Shown piece by piece: positions 16,375 to 24,096 of a DNA stretch of 64,000 nucleotides. Below the pieces are notes generated by a model. It searched no databases. It was given only the letters and a program-made list of their open reading frames with translations, and was not told the origin of the DNA. How positions within the stretch are numbered: position 1 is the first letter of the stretch; each line of letters starts with the position of its first letter. The stretch spans positions 1,054,001-1,118,000 of the forward strand of contig NZ_CP154857.1 in the NCBI RefSeq assembly GCF_039614715.1, in the 5' to 3' direction. The stretch is from Microbacterium sp. AZCO (lineage in GTDB: Bacteria; Actinomycetota; Actinomycetes; Actinomycetales; Microbacteriaceae). Position numbers and translations under genes: made by a program.

Positions 16375-17202
16375 ATGCACTTCTTCGAGGCCATCATCCT
16401 CGGGTTCGTCCAGGGGCTCACCGAATTCCTCCCCGTCTCCTCGAGCGCCCACCTGCGCATCCTGGGCGAGTTCCTCCCCGGCGCCCAGGACCCGGGCGCC
16501 GCGTTCACCGCCATCACGCAGCTCGGCACCGAGACGGCCGTCCTGATCTTCTTCTGGCGCGACATCGTGCGGATCGTCTCGCACTGGTGGCGGGCCCTCA
16601 TCGGCAGGATCCCGCGCAACGACCCCGACGCCAAGGTCGGCTGGATGATCATCATCGGCACGATCCCGATCGTGCTGCTGGGCCTCGTCTTCCAGGACCT
16701 GATCGAGAAGCAGCTGCGCTCGCTGTGGCTCGTCGCCGCGACCCTCATCATCTTCGGCATCCTGCTCGGCGTCGCCGACTGGGTGGGCAGCAAGCGCCGC
16801 AAGATGGAGGACCTCACGGTCGGTCACGGCATCCTGTACGGACTCGCGCAGTCTCTCGCGCTCGTGCCCGGAGTCTCCCGCTCGGGCGGCACGATCACGA
16901 TGGGTCTGTTCCTCGGCTACGAGCGTGCGGCGGCCGCGCGCTACGCGTTCCTGCTCGCGGTCCCGGCCGTCTTCGGCAGCGGGCTGTACCAGCTCTACAA
17001 GAGCCTGGGGGAGCCCACCGTCTTCACGCTCGGCGAGACCGCGGTGGCGACGGTCGTCGCGTTCCTCGTGGGCCTCGGCATCATCGCGTTCCTCATGAGC
17101 TGGATCTCGAAGCACAGCTTCCTGCCGTTCGTGATCTACCGGCTCCTCCTCGGCGGCACGCTCATCGTGCTGCTCCTGACGGGCGTCCTGCAGCCCTACT
17201 GA
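16375..17202 (+). CDS. uppP: Undecaprenyl-diphosphatase UppP (BacA)
   Basis: A 275-residue integral membrane phosphatase that recycles undecaprenyl pyrophosphate for peptidoglycan synthesis and confers bacitracin tolerance. [23 protein letters not shown] is the first signature, containing the catalytic Glu and Ser region, and [19 protein letters not shown] is the second, with the phosphate-binding Arg. About seven or eight membrane helices are visible. The ATG is preceded by GAAAGG. It probably shares a transcript with the upstream peptidase and is convergent with the PAC2 gene. Confidence 0.97.
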   Translation: MHFFEAIILGFVQGLTEFLPVSSSAHLRILGEFLPGAQDPGAAFTAITQLGTETAVLIFFWRDIVRIVSHWWRALIGRIPRNDPDAKVGWMIIIGTIPIVLLGLVFQDLIEKQLRSLWLVAATLIIFGILLGVADWVGSKRRKMEDLTVGHGILYGLAQSLALVPGVSRSGGTITMGLFLGYERAAAARYAFLLAVPAVFGSGLYQLYKSLGEPTVFTLGETAVATVVAFLVGLGIIAFLMSWISKHSFLPFVIYRLLLGGTLIVLLLTGVLQPY

Positions 17203-17289
17203 TCGGTGCGGGCGGGCGGCTCGACGCCGTCCGCCCCACCATCGGGGGAGGGATGCCGCGCCCCCGCGCGTCGCCCGTACGGGTGTCGG

Positions 17290-18153
17290 CTACCGGCGGG
17301 GCTCGTCGCGTCCGGGCTTCGTCGGCCCGTCGCCGCCGCGGCGGAGGTAGCGCTCGAACTCCTGCGCGATGGCATCGCCCGACGCCTCGGGGGAGTCCCA
17401 CGTGTCGCGCGTGCGCTCGAGCTGGCGGATGTACTCCGTCATCTCCTCGTCGTCGGCCGCGGCGGCGTCGATGGACGCCTCCCACGCGACGGCCTCGCTC
17501 GCCAGGTCGCCGCGCTCGATCTGCGCGCCGGTGAGATCCTCCAGGCGGTCGAGGAGCGCGAGGGTCGCCTTCGGCGACGGCGTGTGCCCCGCCACGTAGT
17601 GCGGCACGCTCGCCCACAGGCTCGCCGCCGGGATGCCGGCTGCATCGGCCGCGTACGACAGCACGCTCAGGATGCCGACGGGCCCCTCGTATGTGCTGCG
17701 CTCGAGGCTCAGGGCCGTGCGCAGGCGGTCGTTGTCGCTGCCGGCGAAGACGGAGATGGGCCGGGTGTGGGGGACGTCCGACATCATCGAGCCGATGCCC
17801 ACGAAGCCGGTGATGTCCTCCCGGAGCGCGACGTCGATGAACTCGCCGGCGAAGGCCTGCCAGGCTCGAGCCGGCTCGACCCCCGTGAGGAGCCAGAGCT
17901 GCGTGCCGCGAGTCGCGCGCGTGGGCCGGAGGATCGTGGCCTCGGGCCAGCGCAGCATCCGCCGCCCGTCGTTGTCGCTCGCGATCTGCGGCCGCGTGTA
18001 CTGGTAGTCGAAGTACAGCTCGGGGTCGATCGAGAAGACGGTCTCGTAGTCGCCGCTCTCGCGCAGCTGCGTGATGGCGGAGGATGCGGCTTCGCCCGCA
18101 TCGTTCCAGCCGTCGAACGCGGCCACGAGCACTCGGCGTCCCAGTCCGTCCAC
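17290..18153 (-). CDS. PAC2 family protein (proteasome-assembly-chaperone-like)
   Basis: A 287-residue member of the PAC2 family, named after a eukaryotic proteasome assembly chaperone; the bacterial role is not established. The N-terminal RRVLVAAFDGWNDAGEAAS and the central ITGFVGIGSMMSDVPHTRPI, SVPHYVAGHTPSPKATLALL are typical of the actinobacterial group. The GTG start at 18153 is chosen because GAGGAGG precedes it by four bases. It is divergent from the HAD/trmI operon. In M. tuberculosis a PAC2 homologue likewise lies near trmI and the proteasome locus, yet no Pup or proteasome genes occur here. Confidence 0.88.
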   Translation of the reverse strand: MDGLGRRVLVAAFDGWNDAGEAASSAITQLRESGDYETVFSIDPELYFDYQYTRPQIASDNDGRRMLRWPEATILRPTRATRGTQLWLLTGVEPARAWQAFAGEFIDVALREDITGFVGIGSMMSDVPHTRPISVFAGSDNDRLRTALSLERSTYEGPVGILSVLSYAADAAGIPAASLWASVPHYVAGHTPSPKATLALLDRLEDLTGAQIERGDLASEAVAWEASIDAAAADDEEMTEYIRQLERTRDTWDSPEASGDAIAQEFERYLRRGGDGPTKPGRDEPRR

Positions 18154-18259
18154 GCACCCTCCTCGGCCCCCTGCAGGGGTTCCTTCCAGGATAGGCGTCT
18201 CGCCGCCCGACCGGGCGGCCCCGGCATCGGCGCGCCCGAAGCGGGGGAGAGCCCGTCGG

Positions 18260-18265
18260 TAGCAT
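18260..18265 (+). promoter_or_regulatory. Leaderless -10 element of the HAD hydrolase / trmI operon
   Basis: TAGCAT ends six bases before the GTG at 18272, and there is no Shine-Dalgarno. Confidence 0.6.
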
Positions 18266-18271
18266 GGTTCG

Positions 18272-18958
18272 GTGAGTACGCCCCTGCCCGCCGCGGTCCT
18301 CTGGGACATGGACGGCACCCTCGTCGACACCGAGCCCTACTGGATGGCGGCCGAGACGCCCCTCGTCGAGAAGTTCGGCGGCACGTGGTCGCACGAGCAG
18401 GCGCTCCGGCTCGTGGGGCTCGGGCTCGAGGACTCCGCACGCATCTTCCAGGACGCGGGCGTGCGCATGGGCATCACCGACATCGTCGACCACCTGACGG
18501 ACGACGTCATGCAGCAGCTGGCGACGAAGGGCGTGCCGTTCCGCCCCGGCGCCCGAGAGCTCCTCACGAGCCTGCGGGACGCAGGCATCCAGACCGCCCT
18601 CGTGACGATGTCGCTGCGCCGCATGGCCCAGTCGGTCGTCGACCTCATCGACTTCGAGGCGTTCGACGTCATCGTCGCGGGGGACGAGTCGACCCGGCCC
18701 AAGCCCTTCCCCGACCCGTACCTGCAGGCCTGCGACCTCCTCGGCGTCGCCCCGGCCGACACCGTCGCGATCGAGGACTCGCCCAACGGCCTGCGCTCGG
18801 CCGTCGCATCCGGAGCGGCCGTCATCGGCGTACCGCTCATGGTGTCGGTCGCAGGCGCGGGGGCCCACACCATCTGGCCGACGCTCGAAGGCCGCACGGC
18901 CGACGACATCGCGGCCTTCCACCGCGAGCACACCGCTCGGAAGGGAGCTCTGCGATGA
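18272..18958 (+). CDS. HAD-superfamily phosphatase
   Basis: A 228-residue haloacid dehalogenase-like hydrolase of the beta-phosphoglucomutase-like subgroup. Motif I is LWDMDGTLVDTEPYW (nucleophile Asp and acid/base Asp), motif II is ALVTMSLRR, motif III the Lys of RPKPFPDPYL, and motif IV IEDSPNGLRSA. A helical cap lies at about 20-85. It acts on a small cytoplasmic phosphoester; the substrate is unknown. The stop overlaps the trmI start (ATGA), so the two genes are translationally coupled. Confidence 0.93.
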   Translation: MSTPLPAAVLWDMDGTLVDTEPYWMAAETPLVEKFGGTWSHEQALRLVGLGLEDSARIFQDAGVRMGITDIVDHLTDDVMQQLATKGVPFRPGARELLTSLRDAGIQTALVTMSLRRMAQSVVDLIDFEAFDVIVAGDESTRPKPFPDPYLQACDLLGVAPADTVAIEDSPNGLRSAVASGAAVIGVPLMVSVAGAGAHTIWPTLEGRTADDIAAFHREHTARKGALR

Positions 18959-19965
18959 CCTCGGCACGACCCAGCGGACCGTTCCGCGTCGGCGATCGCG
19001 TGCAGCTCACGGGCCCCAAGGGCCGGCTGCACACGATCACCCTCCGCGAGGAGGGCGAGCTCCACACGCACCACGGCGTCCTCAGGCACACGGCCCTCAT
19101 CGGCCAGCCCGACGGCTCGGTGGTCACCAACAGCGGCGGCCACGAGTACCTCGCCCTGCGGCCGCTCCTGCGCGACTTCGTCATGTCGATGCCGCGGGGC
19201 GCCGCGATCGTCTACCCCAAGGACGCCGCGCAGATCCTCGCCGAAGCCGATGTCTTCCCCGGTGCGACGGTCGTCGAGGCGGGAGTCGGGTCGGGCGCGC
19301 TGTCGCTGTGGATCCTGCGTGCCGTCGGATCGGAGGGGCGCCTGGTCTCGTTCGAGCGCCGCCCCGAGTTCGCCGAGGTCGCGCAGGCGAACGTCGAGAC
19401 CTTCGTCGGCGAGACGCCGGCGAACTGGGAGGTCGTCGTGGGTGATCTCGTGGAGGCGCTCCCGGATGCGGTGGCTCCGGCATCCGTCGATCGCGTCGTG
19501 CTCGACATGCTGGCGCCGTGGGAGTGCATCGACGTCGTCGCCGACGCGCTCACGCCCGGCGGTGTCGTGGTCTGCTACGTCGCCACCGCGACGCAGCTCA
19601 GCCGCGTGGCCGAGTACATCCGCAACACGGGCCTGTTCACCGAGCCGGACGCCAACGAGACGATGGTCCGCGGCTGGCACGTCGAGGGCCTGGCCGTGCG
19701 GCCCGACCACCGCATGGTCGCGCACACGGGATTCCTCGTGTGGGCGCGACGGCTCGCTCCGGGCGCCGTGCCGCCCGAGCAGAAGCGTCGCGCGTCGAAG
19801 ACGAGCTACGGCGACGAAGACGTCGAGCTGTGGACGCCGGGCGCCGTCGGCGACCGTCAGATCACCGACAAGAACCTCCGCAAGCGCGTGCGCGAGGCCC
19901 AGCGTGCGGCGGACGGCGCGCGCCTGGCCGCCGCGGGGTCAAGCGATGAGGACCCTTCCGCCTAA
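18955..19965 (+). CDS. trmI: tRNA (adenine-N1)-methyltransferase (m1A58)
   Basis: A 336-residue AdoMet-dependent enzyme that methylates A58 in the T loop of tRNAs. The N-terminal beta domain (about 1-70, with GDRVQLTGPKGRLHTI) precedes YPKDAAQILAEADVFPG, the Rossmann motif EAGVGSGALSLWIL and the DMLAPWECIDV active-site region. The C-terminal 50 residues are charged. It is in an operon with the HAD gene. In mycobacteria trmI lies next to the ARC/Mpa-Dop-Pup genes; here an FKBP gene follows directly. Confidence 0.95.
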   Translation: MTSARPSGPFRVGDRVQLTGPKGRLHTITLREEGELHTHHGVLRHTALIGQPDGSVVTNSGGHEYLALRPLLRDFVMSMPRGAAIVYPKDAAQILAEADVFPGATVVEAGVGSGALSLWILRAVGSEGRLVSFERRPEFAEVAQANVETFVGETPANWEVVVGDLVEALPDAVAPASVDRVVLDMLAPWECIDVVADALTPGGVVVCYVATATQLSRVAEYIRNTGLFTEPDANETMVRGWHVEGLAVRPDHRMVAHTGFLVWARRLAPGAVPPEQKRRASKTSYGDEDVELWTPGAVGDRQITDKNLRKRVREAQRAADGARLAAAGSSDEDPSA

Positions 19966-19968
19966 ACT
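19963..19968 (+). promoter_or_regulatory. Leaderless -10 element of the FKBP lipoprotein gene
   Basis: TAAACT overlaps the trmI stop codon and ends six bases before the GTG at 19975, giving the lipoprotein gene an independent leaderless promoter. Confidence 0.6.
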
Positions 19969-19974
19969 GTTCCG

Positions 19975-20919
19975 GTGCGCAAACTCCCCGCCCTCCTCGC
20001 GGTTCTCGGACTGACCGCCGTCGGCCTCGCCGGCTGCGCTCTGCCCGCCGGCTACGAGTCGTGCTCCCGGCCCGAATCGACGTCGTCCGCGACCGACCTC
20101 GTGACCGTCTCGGGCGAGGCCGGACAGAAGCCCGACGTCAGCGTGCACACGCCCTTCCACGTCGACAAGGCGTCGTTCTCCGACGTCGTGACGGGCGATG
20201 GCCCGGCCCTCGAGGCCGCCGCCCAGCCCGTCGTCCTCGATATCACGATCTACTCCGGCACGACGGGCGAGCAGCTCGTGGCGACGCAGTACAACGACGA
20301 CCTCTCGCGGGTGAACTCCTTCGAGCGCTGGCAGCAGGCCGTGCCCGCCTTCCAGAAGACCCTCGAGTGCGCGACCGAGGGCTCTCGCGTCGTCGTGGCG
20401 ATCCCGCCGGGGGGCGTCGAGGCCGAGACCGCGGCGAGCATCGGCCTGGCCGAGGACGACTCCGCCGTCGCCGTCGTCGACCTGCAGAAGGTCTACCTTC
20501 CCCGTGCGCAGGGCTCGCTCGTCTACAACGACGCGATGGGGATGCCGACCGTCGTCCGCGCGCCCGACGGGCGCCCGGGCATCATCGTCCCCGACGCGCC
20601 GGCCCCCGACAAGCTCGTCGCCCAGACCCTCATCAAGGGCGACGGCGCGACGGTGTCGGGCGACCAGCCGATCCGCGTCAACACGACGAGCGTCTCGTGG
20701 GATGACCGCAGCGTCCTGGACTCCACGTGGGACGCGGACGCGGCCTCGACGACGCTCGACACGCTCGTGCCCGGCGCCGCGAAGGCGCTCGGCGAGGTGA
20801 CCGTCGGCTCGCAGCTCCTCGTCGTCGTACCCGCCGACAAGGGATCGGACGCCACGCCGGGCTCCGCACGCGTGCTCGTGATCGACATCCTCGGCACCGA
20901 CACGCCGCCTCAGCAGTAG
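19975..20919 (+). CDS. FKBP-type peptidyl-prolyl isomerase-like lipoprotein
   Basis: A 314-residue predicted lipoprotein: a signal peptide ends in the lipobox VGLAGC with lipidated Cys at about 21. The rest matches the actinobacterial FKBP-like lipoproteins found next to pafB/pafC, with two weak FKBP-like halves, for example DSAVAVVDLQKVYLPRA and GSQLLVVVPADKG. It would assist folding of exported proteins at the outer face of the membrane, but isomerase activity is not certain because FKBP active-site aromatics are poorly kept. lgt and lnt in this window would process it. Confidence 0.75.
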   Translation: MRKLPALLAVLGLTAVGLAGCALPAGYESCSRPESTSSATDLVTVSGEAGQKPDVSVHTPFHVDKASFSDVVTGDGPALEAAAQPVVLDITIYSGTTGEQLVATQYNDDLSRVNSFERWQQAVPAFQKTLECATEGSRVVVAIPPGGVEAETAASIGLAEDDSAVAVVDLQKVYLPRAQGSLVYNDAMGMPTVVRAPDGRPGIIVPDAPAPDKLVAQTLIKGDGATVSGDQPIRVNTTSVSWDDRSVLDSTWDADAASTTLDTLVPGAAKALGEVTVGSQLLVVVPADKGSDATPGSARVLVIDILGTDTPPQQ

Positions 20920-20966
20920 GCCCGACTCGGCGCCGGCACAGCGGCGAAGGGCGGGCCGGGCGACCC

Positions 20967-20972
20967 TAGGAT
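20967..20972 (+). promoter_or_regulatory. Leaderless -10 element of pafB
   Basis: TAGGAT ends six bases before the GTG at 20979. Confidence 0.55.
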
Positions 20973-20978
20973 GAGGGG

Positions 20979-21974
20979 GTGCCCGCGAAGTCCCCTGTCC
21001 GCAACCCGCCCGAGGAGCGGCTGCTGAACCTCGTCGTCGCCCTCATGGCGACGGAGCAGGGGCTGACGAAGGACACCATCCTCACGAGCGTCTCGGGCTA
21101 CCGGGAGCAGGGCGATGCCGGCGCGTCCAAGGACGCGCTCGAGAAGATGTTCGAGCGCGACAAGGAGAGCCTCCGCGGCCTCGGCGTGCCGATCGAGACG
21201 ATCGGCGACCGCGCGGATCCCGACGACCTCCGGGAAGCGCGCTACCGCGTGCCGACGGCGGAATACGAGCTGCCCGACGACATCGAGTTCACCCCCGCCG
21301 AGATCGCCCTGCTCAACCTCGCGGGCGGCGTCTGGAGCGAGAGCTCGATGTCGGCCGATGCCCGCAGCGGCCTCCGCAAGATCCGCGCGCTCGGCTTCGC
21401 GGTCGACGACCCGATCATCGGCTACTCGCCGCGCATCAGCCTGCACGACCCGTCGTTCCCCGCCCTGCAGCAGGCGATCGAGGAGTGCCGGGTCGTCACG
21501 TTCGCGTACCTGAAGCCCGGCGAGGAGGAGCCGCGGCAGCGCCGCGTGCGACCCCTCGCCCTCGTCGAGTACGAGGCGCGCTGGCATGTCTTCGGCTTCG
21601 ACCTCAACATCGACGCCGATCGCACGTTCCTGCTGTCCCGCATCGTCGGCGACGTCGAGACGACGCGTCAGACCTTCGATCCGGCGCTGCGGGATGGCGC
21701 CGGCGAGCGCGCCCTCGCGGGGCTCGAAGAGCTCGCCGAGCGGCAGCTGGCGCTTCTCGAGGTCACCCCCGGCACCGAGGCGGCGCTCCGGCTGAGCCGT
21801 CGCTCCCGCCCTGCGCCTCAGGGCATCCACCTCCCGTACGTCGACGAGCTGATCCTCGCGGAGGAGCTCGCGTCGTACGGTCCGGAGGTGCGTGTCGTCG
21901 AGCCCGAGGGCCTGCGTCGACGCGTCATCGATCGGCTGGCGGCGACCCTCGAGAGACACGGGGGAGCGGCGTGA
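20979..21974 (+). CDS. pafB: WYL-domain transcriptional regulator PafB
   Basis: A 331-residue protein with an N-terminal winged helix (about 10-85, PPEERLLNLVVALMATEQGLTK divided over the first helices), a middle linker, and a WYL domain (about 165-250) including RRVRPLALVEYEARWHVFGF and the DRTFLLSRI strand. PafB with PafC forms the mycobacterial activator of the LexA-independent DNA damage response, with WYL proposed to sense nucleic acid. The stop overlaps the pafC GTG by four bases, implying equimolar production. No pafA gene is present. Confidence 0.88.
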   Translation: MPAKSPVRNPPEERLLNLVVALMATEQGLTKDTILTSVSGYREQGDAGASKDALEKMFERDKESLRGLGVPIETIGDRADPDDLREARYRVPTAEYELPDDIEFTPAEIALLNLAGGVWSESSMSADARSGLRKIRALGFAVDDPIIGYSPRISLHDPSFPALQQAIEECRVVTFAYLKPGEEEPRQRRVRPLALVEYEARWHVFGFDLNIDADRTFLLSRIVGDVETTRQTFDPALRDGAGERALAGLEELAERQLALLEVTPGTEAALRLSRRSRPAPQGIHLPYVDELILAEELASYGPEVRVVEPEGLRRRVIDRLAATLERHGGAA

Positions 21975-22936
21975 GCGCCCGCCGCCCGCTCATCGCGACC
22001 GACCGCGCCGCGATCCTCCTCCAGCTCGTGCCGTATCTCATCGGCAAGGGCGAGGTGTCGATCGAGGAGGCGGCCGACGAGTTCGACGTGTCGCCCGACC
22101 AGATGCGGTCGATGGTCGAGAAGCTCACCGTGATCGGCCTCCCCGGCGAGCGGGGGTACTGGCAGATGGCGAACGATCTGTTCGACATCGACTGGGACCT
22201 CCTCGACGAGCGCGGCCTCATCGTCATCACGAACTCGGTGGGCCTCGAGCGCAGCCCGAAGTTGACGGCCCGCGAGGCTGCGGCGCTCCTCGCCGGCCTG
22301 CAGCTCGCGCGCAGCATCCCCGGAGTCGGCGACACCGACCTGTACGCGGGCCTGCTCGCGAAGCTCGCCCGTGGCGCCTCGGCGACCCCCGCCGACGTCA
22401 TCGTCGCACCGGCACCCGTCGACGAGGCGCGCGACATCGTGTCGGCCGCGGTGCGCGACGGCGTCGCGCTGTCGTTCACTTACAAGGCTCCGGATGCCGC
22501 GCCCACGACCCGCACGGTCGACCCCGTCAAGGTGCACATCGCGAACGGCCAGTGGTATCTGCAGGGCTGGTGCCACCTGCGCGAGGCGATGCGCACGTTC
22601 CACCTCGACCGCGTCAGCGAGCTGCGGCTTACCGACATCCCGATCACGCACGGCGGGGAACCCGCCCCGGGCTGGTTCGAGACGAGCGCCGACGACGTCG
22701 TGGTGCGCGTCCGCTTCCCCTCCGCGGTCGGGCCGCTCCTGGGCGACTACCTCGACCGTGCCGACGTGACCACGGACGACGACGGCGTGTCGATCGCGAC
22801 GATGCGCGTCGCCGACGAGCTCAGCCTGCGGCGACTCGCCGCGCGCCGAGGGGGAGCCGTCGAGATCCTCGAGCCCGCCGGCGCCCGCCAGGCCGCGGCG
22901 GACTGGGCGGCGGCGGGCCTCGCGCAGTACCGCTGA
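21971..22936 (+). CDS. pafC: WYL-domain transcriptional regulator PafC
   Basis: A 321-residue partner of PafB. An N-terminal helix-turn-helix (about 10-75, SIEEAADEFDVSPDQMRSMV) is followed by a WYL domain (about 155-235) with DPVKVHIANGQWYLQGWC and RTFHLDRVSEL, then a C-terminal WCX-like extension. It is expected to act as a PafBC complex on DNA repair promoters. The GTG start overlaps the pafB stop. An 80-base gap with its own -10 element separates it from tatA. Confidence 0.88.
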   Translation: MSARRPLIATDRAAILLQLVPYLIGKGEVSIEEAADEFDVSPDQMRSMVEKLTVIGLPGERGYWQMANDLFDIDWDLLDERGLIVITNSVGLERSPKLTAREAAALLAGLQLARSIPGVGDTDLYAGLLAKLARGASATPADVIVAPAPVDEARDIVSAAVRDGVALSFTYKAPDAAPTTRTVDPVKVHIANGQWYLQGWCHLREAMRTFHLDRVSELRLTDIPITHGGEPAPGWFETSADDVVVRVRFPSAVGPLLGDYLDRADVTTDDDGVSIATMRVADELSLRRLAARRGGAVEILEPAGARQAAADWAAAGLAQYR

Positions 22937-22974
22937 GCCCGGGCGGCGCAGGCGGCCCCCGCACCCCCAGGGTT

Positions 22975-22980
22975 TAGACT
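22975..22980 (+). promoter_or_regulatory. Probable -10 element of the tatAC operon
   Basis: TAGACT in the extended form TTTAGACT lies 36 bases before the tatA ATG. No consensus -35 is visible. Confidence 0.5.
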
Positions 22981-23016
22981 GGACCCGTTCCCCGCACACA
23001 GATCTCGGAGCCCAAC

Positions 23017-23271
23017 ATGCTCGGCAACCTCAACGGCTGGCACCTTCTCATCCTGCTCGCCGTGATCCTGCTCCTGTTCGGCGCCGCGAAGCTTCCCGCC
23101 CTCGCGAAGAGCGTCGGCCAGTCCGCCCGCGTCTTCCGCGGCGAGATGAAGGCGATGAAGGAGGACGACGCGCAGTCGACCGACGGCACCGCCGCCTCGA
23201 CGGCCGTCGATCCCGCCGCGACCGCGACGACGCCCCCGAAGCCCGCGGATTCCGCCGAACCCAAGCCGTAG
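23017..23271 (+). CDS. tatA: Twin-arginine translocase subunit TatA
   Basis: An 84-residue single-pass membrane protein. The short N-terminus and helix (WHLLILLAVILLLFGAAKLP), the amphipathic helix after Leu-Pro (ALAKSVGQSARVFRGEM) and an acidic, Pro/Ala-rich tail are diagnostic. It oligomerises to form the passage for folded proteins with RR signals, such as the phosphoesterase encoded at 388-2190. tatC starts three bases after its stop; tatB is not present here, as is usual near pafBC. Confidence 0.95.
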   Translation: MLGNLNGWHLLILLAVILLLFGAAKLPALAKSVGQSARVFRGEMKAMKEDDAQSTDGTAASTAVDPAATATTPPKPADSAEPKP

Positions 23272-23274
23272 TCC

Positions 23275-24096
23275 GTGGCCACGGCCGGACCGCCGCGCAT
23301 CGAGGAGCCCGAGAGTCCGCGGCACGACAAGCGGATGTCGCTCGGGCAGCATCTGATCGAGCTCCGCAGGCGCCTCGTCATCGCCGCCATCGCCCTCGTC
23401 GTGGGCATGGTCGTCGCGTTCTTCATCACCGACTGGGTGCTGTGGCTCATCACGGAGCCGATCCGCGTCATCGCCGCCGAGAACGGCGACACGCGCAAGG
23501 TGGAGCTGATGTTCAGCACCGTCACGTCGGCGTTCGATCTGCGGCTGCGCATCTCGTTCGCGATCGGCCTGCTGATCTCCGCCCCCGTCTGGCTCTGGCA
23601 GATCTGGGCGTTCATCATGCCCGGGCTCACGCGCAAGGAGATCAAGTACACGTGGGGGTTCCTCGGCGCCGCGATCCCGCTCTTCTTCATCGGCGCCTTC
23701 GTCGGCCTGCAGGTCATGCCGCACATCGTCGAGCTGATGAACCAGTTCGTCCCGGAGGGCGGCGCGTCGTTCTATGACGCGCAGTACTACTACGACTTCG
23801 TCTTCAAGCTCCTCATCGTCGTGGGCGTCGCGTTCGTGCTGCCCGTGTTCCTCGTGGCGCTCAATCTGGCCGGGGTCATGTCCGGCCGCGCGATCCTCAA
23901 GGGCTGGCGGGTCGCGATCATCATCGCGACGGCGTTCGCGGCTCTCGCGACGCCGGCCGCCGACGTCGTGAGCATGCTGATCCTGGCCGGCATCCTCATC
24001 GTCCTCTTCTTCGCGGCGGCGGCGATCTCGATGCTGTTCGATCGGCGCAGGTCGAAGCGCGAGGCAGCCCTGTTGCCGCCCGGGTCGGCCGCATGA
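23275..24096 (+). CDS. tatC: Twin-arginine translocase subunit TatC
   Basis: A 273-residue, six-helix membrane protein that recognises RR signal peptides. MSLGQHLIELRRRLVIAA is the conserved cytoplasmic N-terminal start with the LxELRxR motif; the Glu-rich periplasmic loop and YYDFVFKLLIVVGVAFVLPVF follow. The C-terminal RRRSKREA tail is cytoplasmic. The GTG start at 23275 follows tatA by three bases, and the stop overlaps the helY ATG (ATGA), so tatA-tatC-helY form one operon. Confidence 0.96.
   Translation: MATAGPPRIEEPESPRHDKRMSLGQHLIELRRRLVIAAIALVVGMVVAFFITDWVLWLITEPIRVIAAENGDTRKVELMFSTVTSAFDLRLRISFAIGLLISAPVWLWQIWAFIMPGLTRKEIKYTWGFLGAAIPLFFIGAFVGLQVMPHIVELMNQFVPEGGASFYDAQYYYDFVFKLLIVVGVAFVLPVFLVALNLAGVMSGRAILKGWRVAIIIATAFAALATPAADVVSMLILAGILIVLFFAAAAISMLFDRRRSKREAALLPPGSAA

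Noticed and set aside
18260..19968. Hidden pup-like small gene between trmI and pafB
   Set aside because: The only gap is nine bases before the FKBP gene and 59 after it, and no Gly-Gly-Gln/Glu-ended small frame is present.
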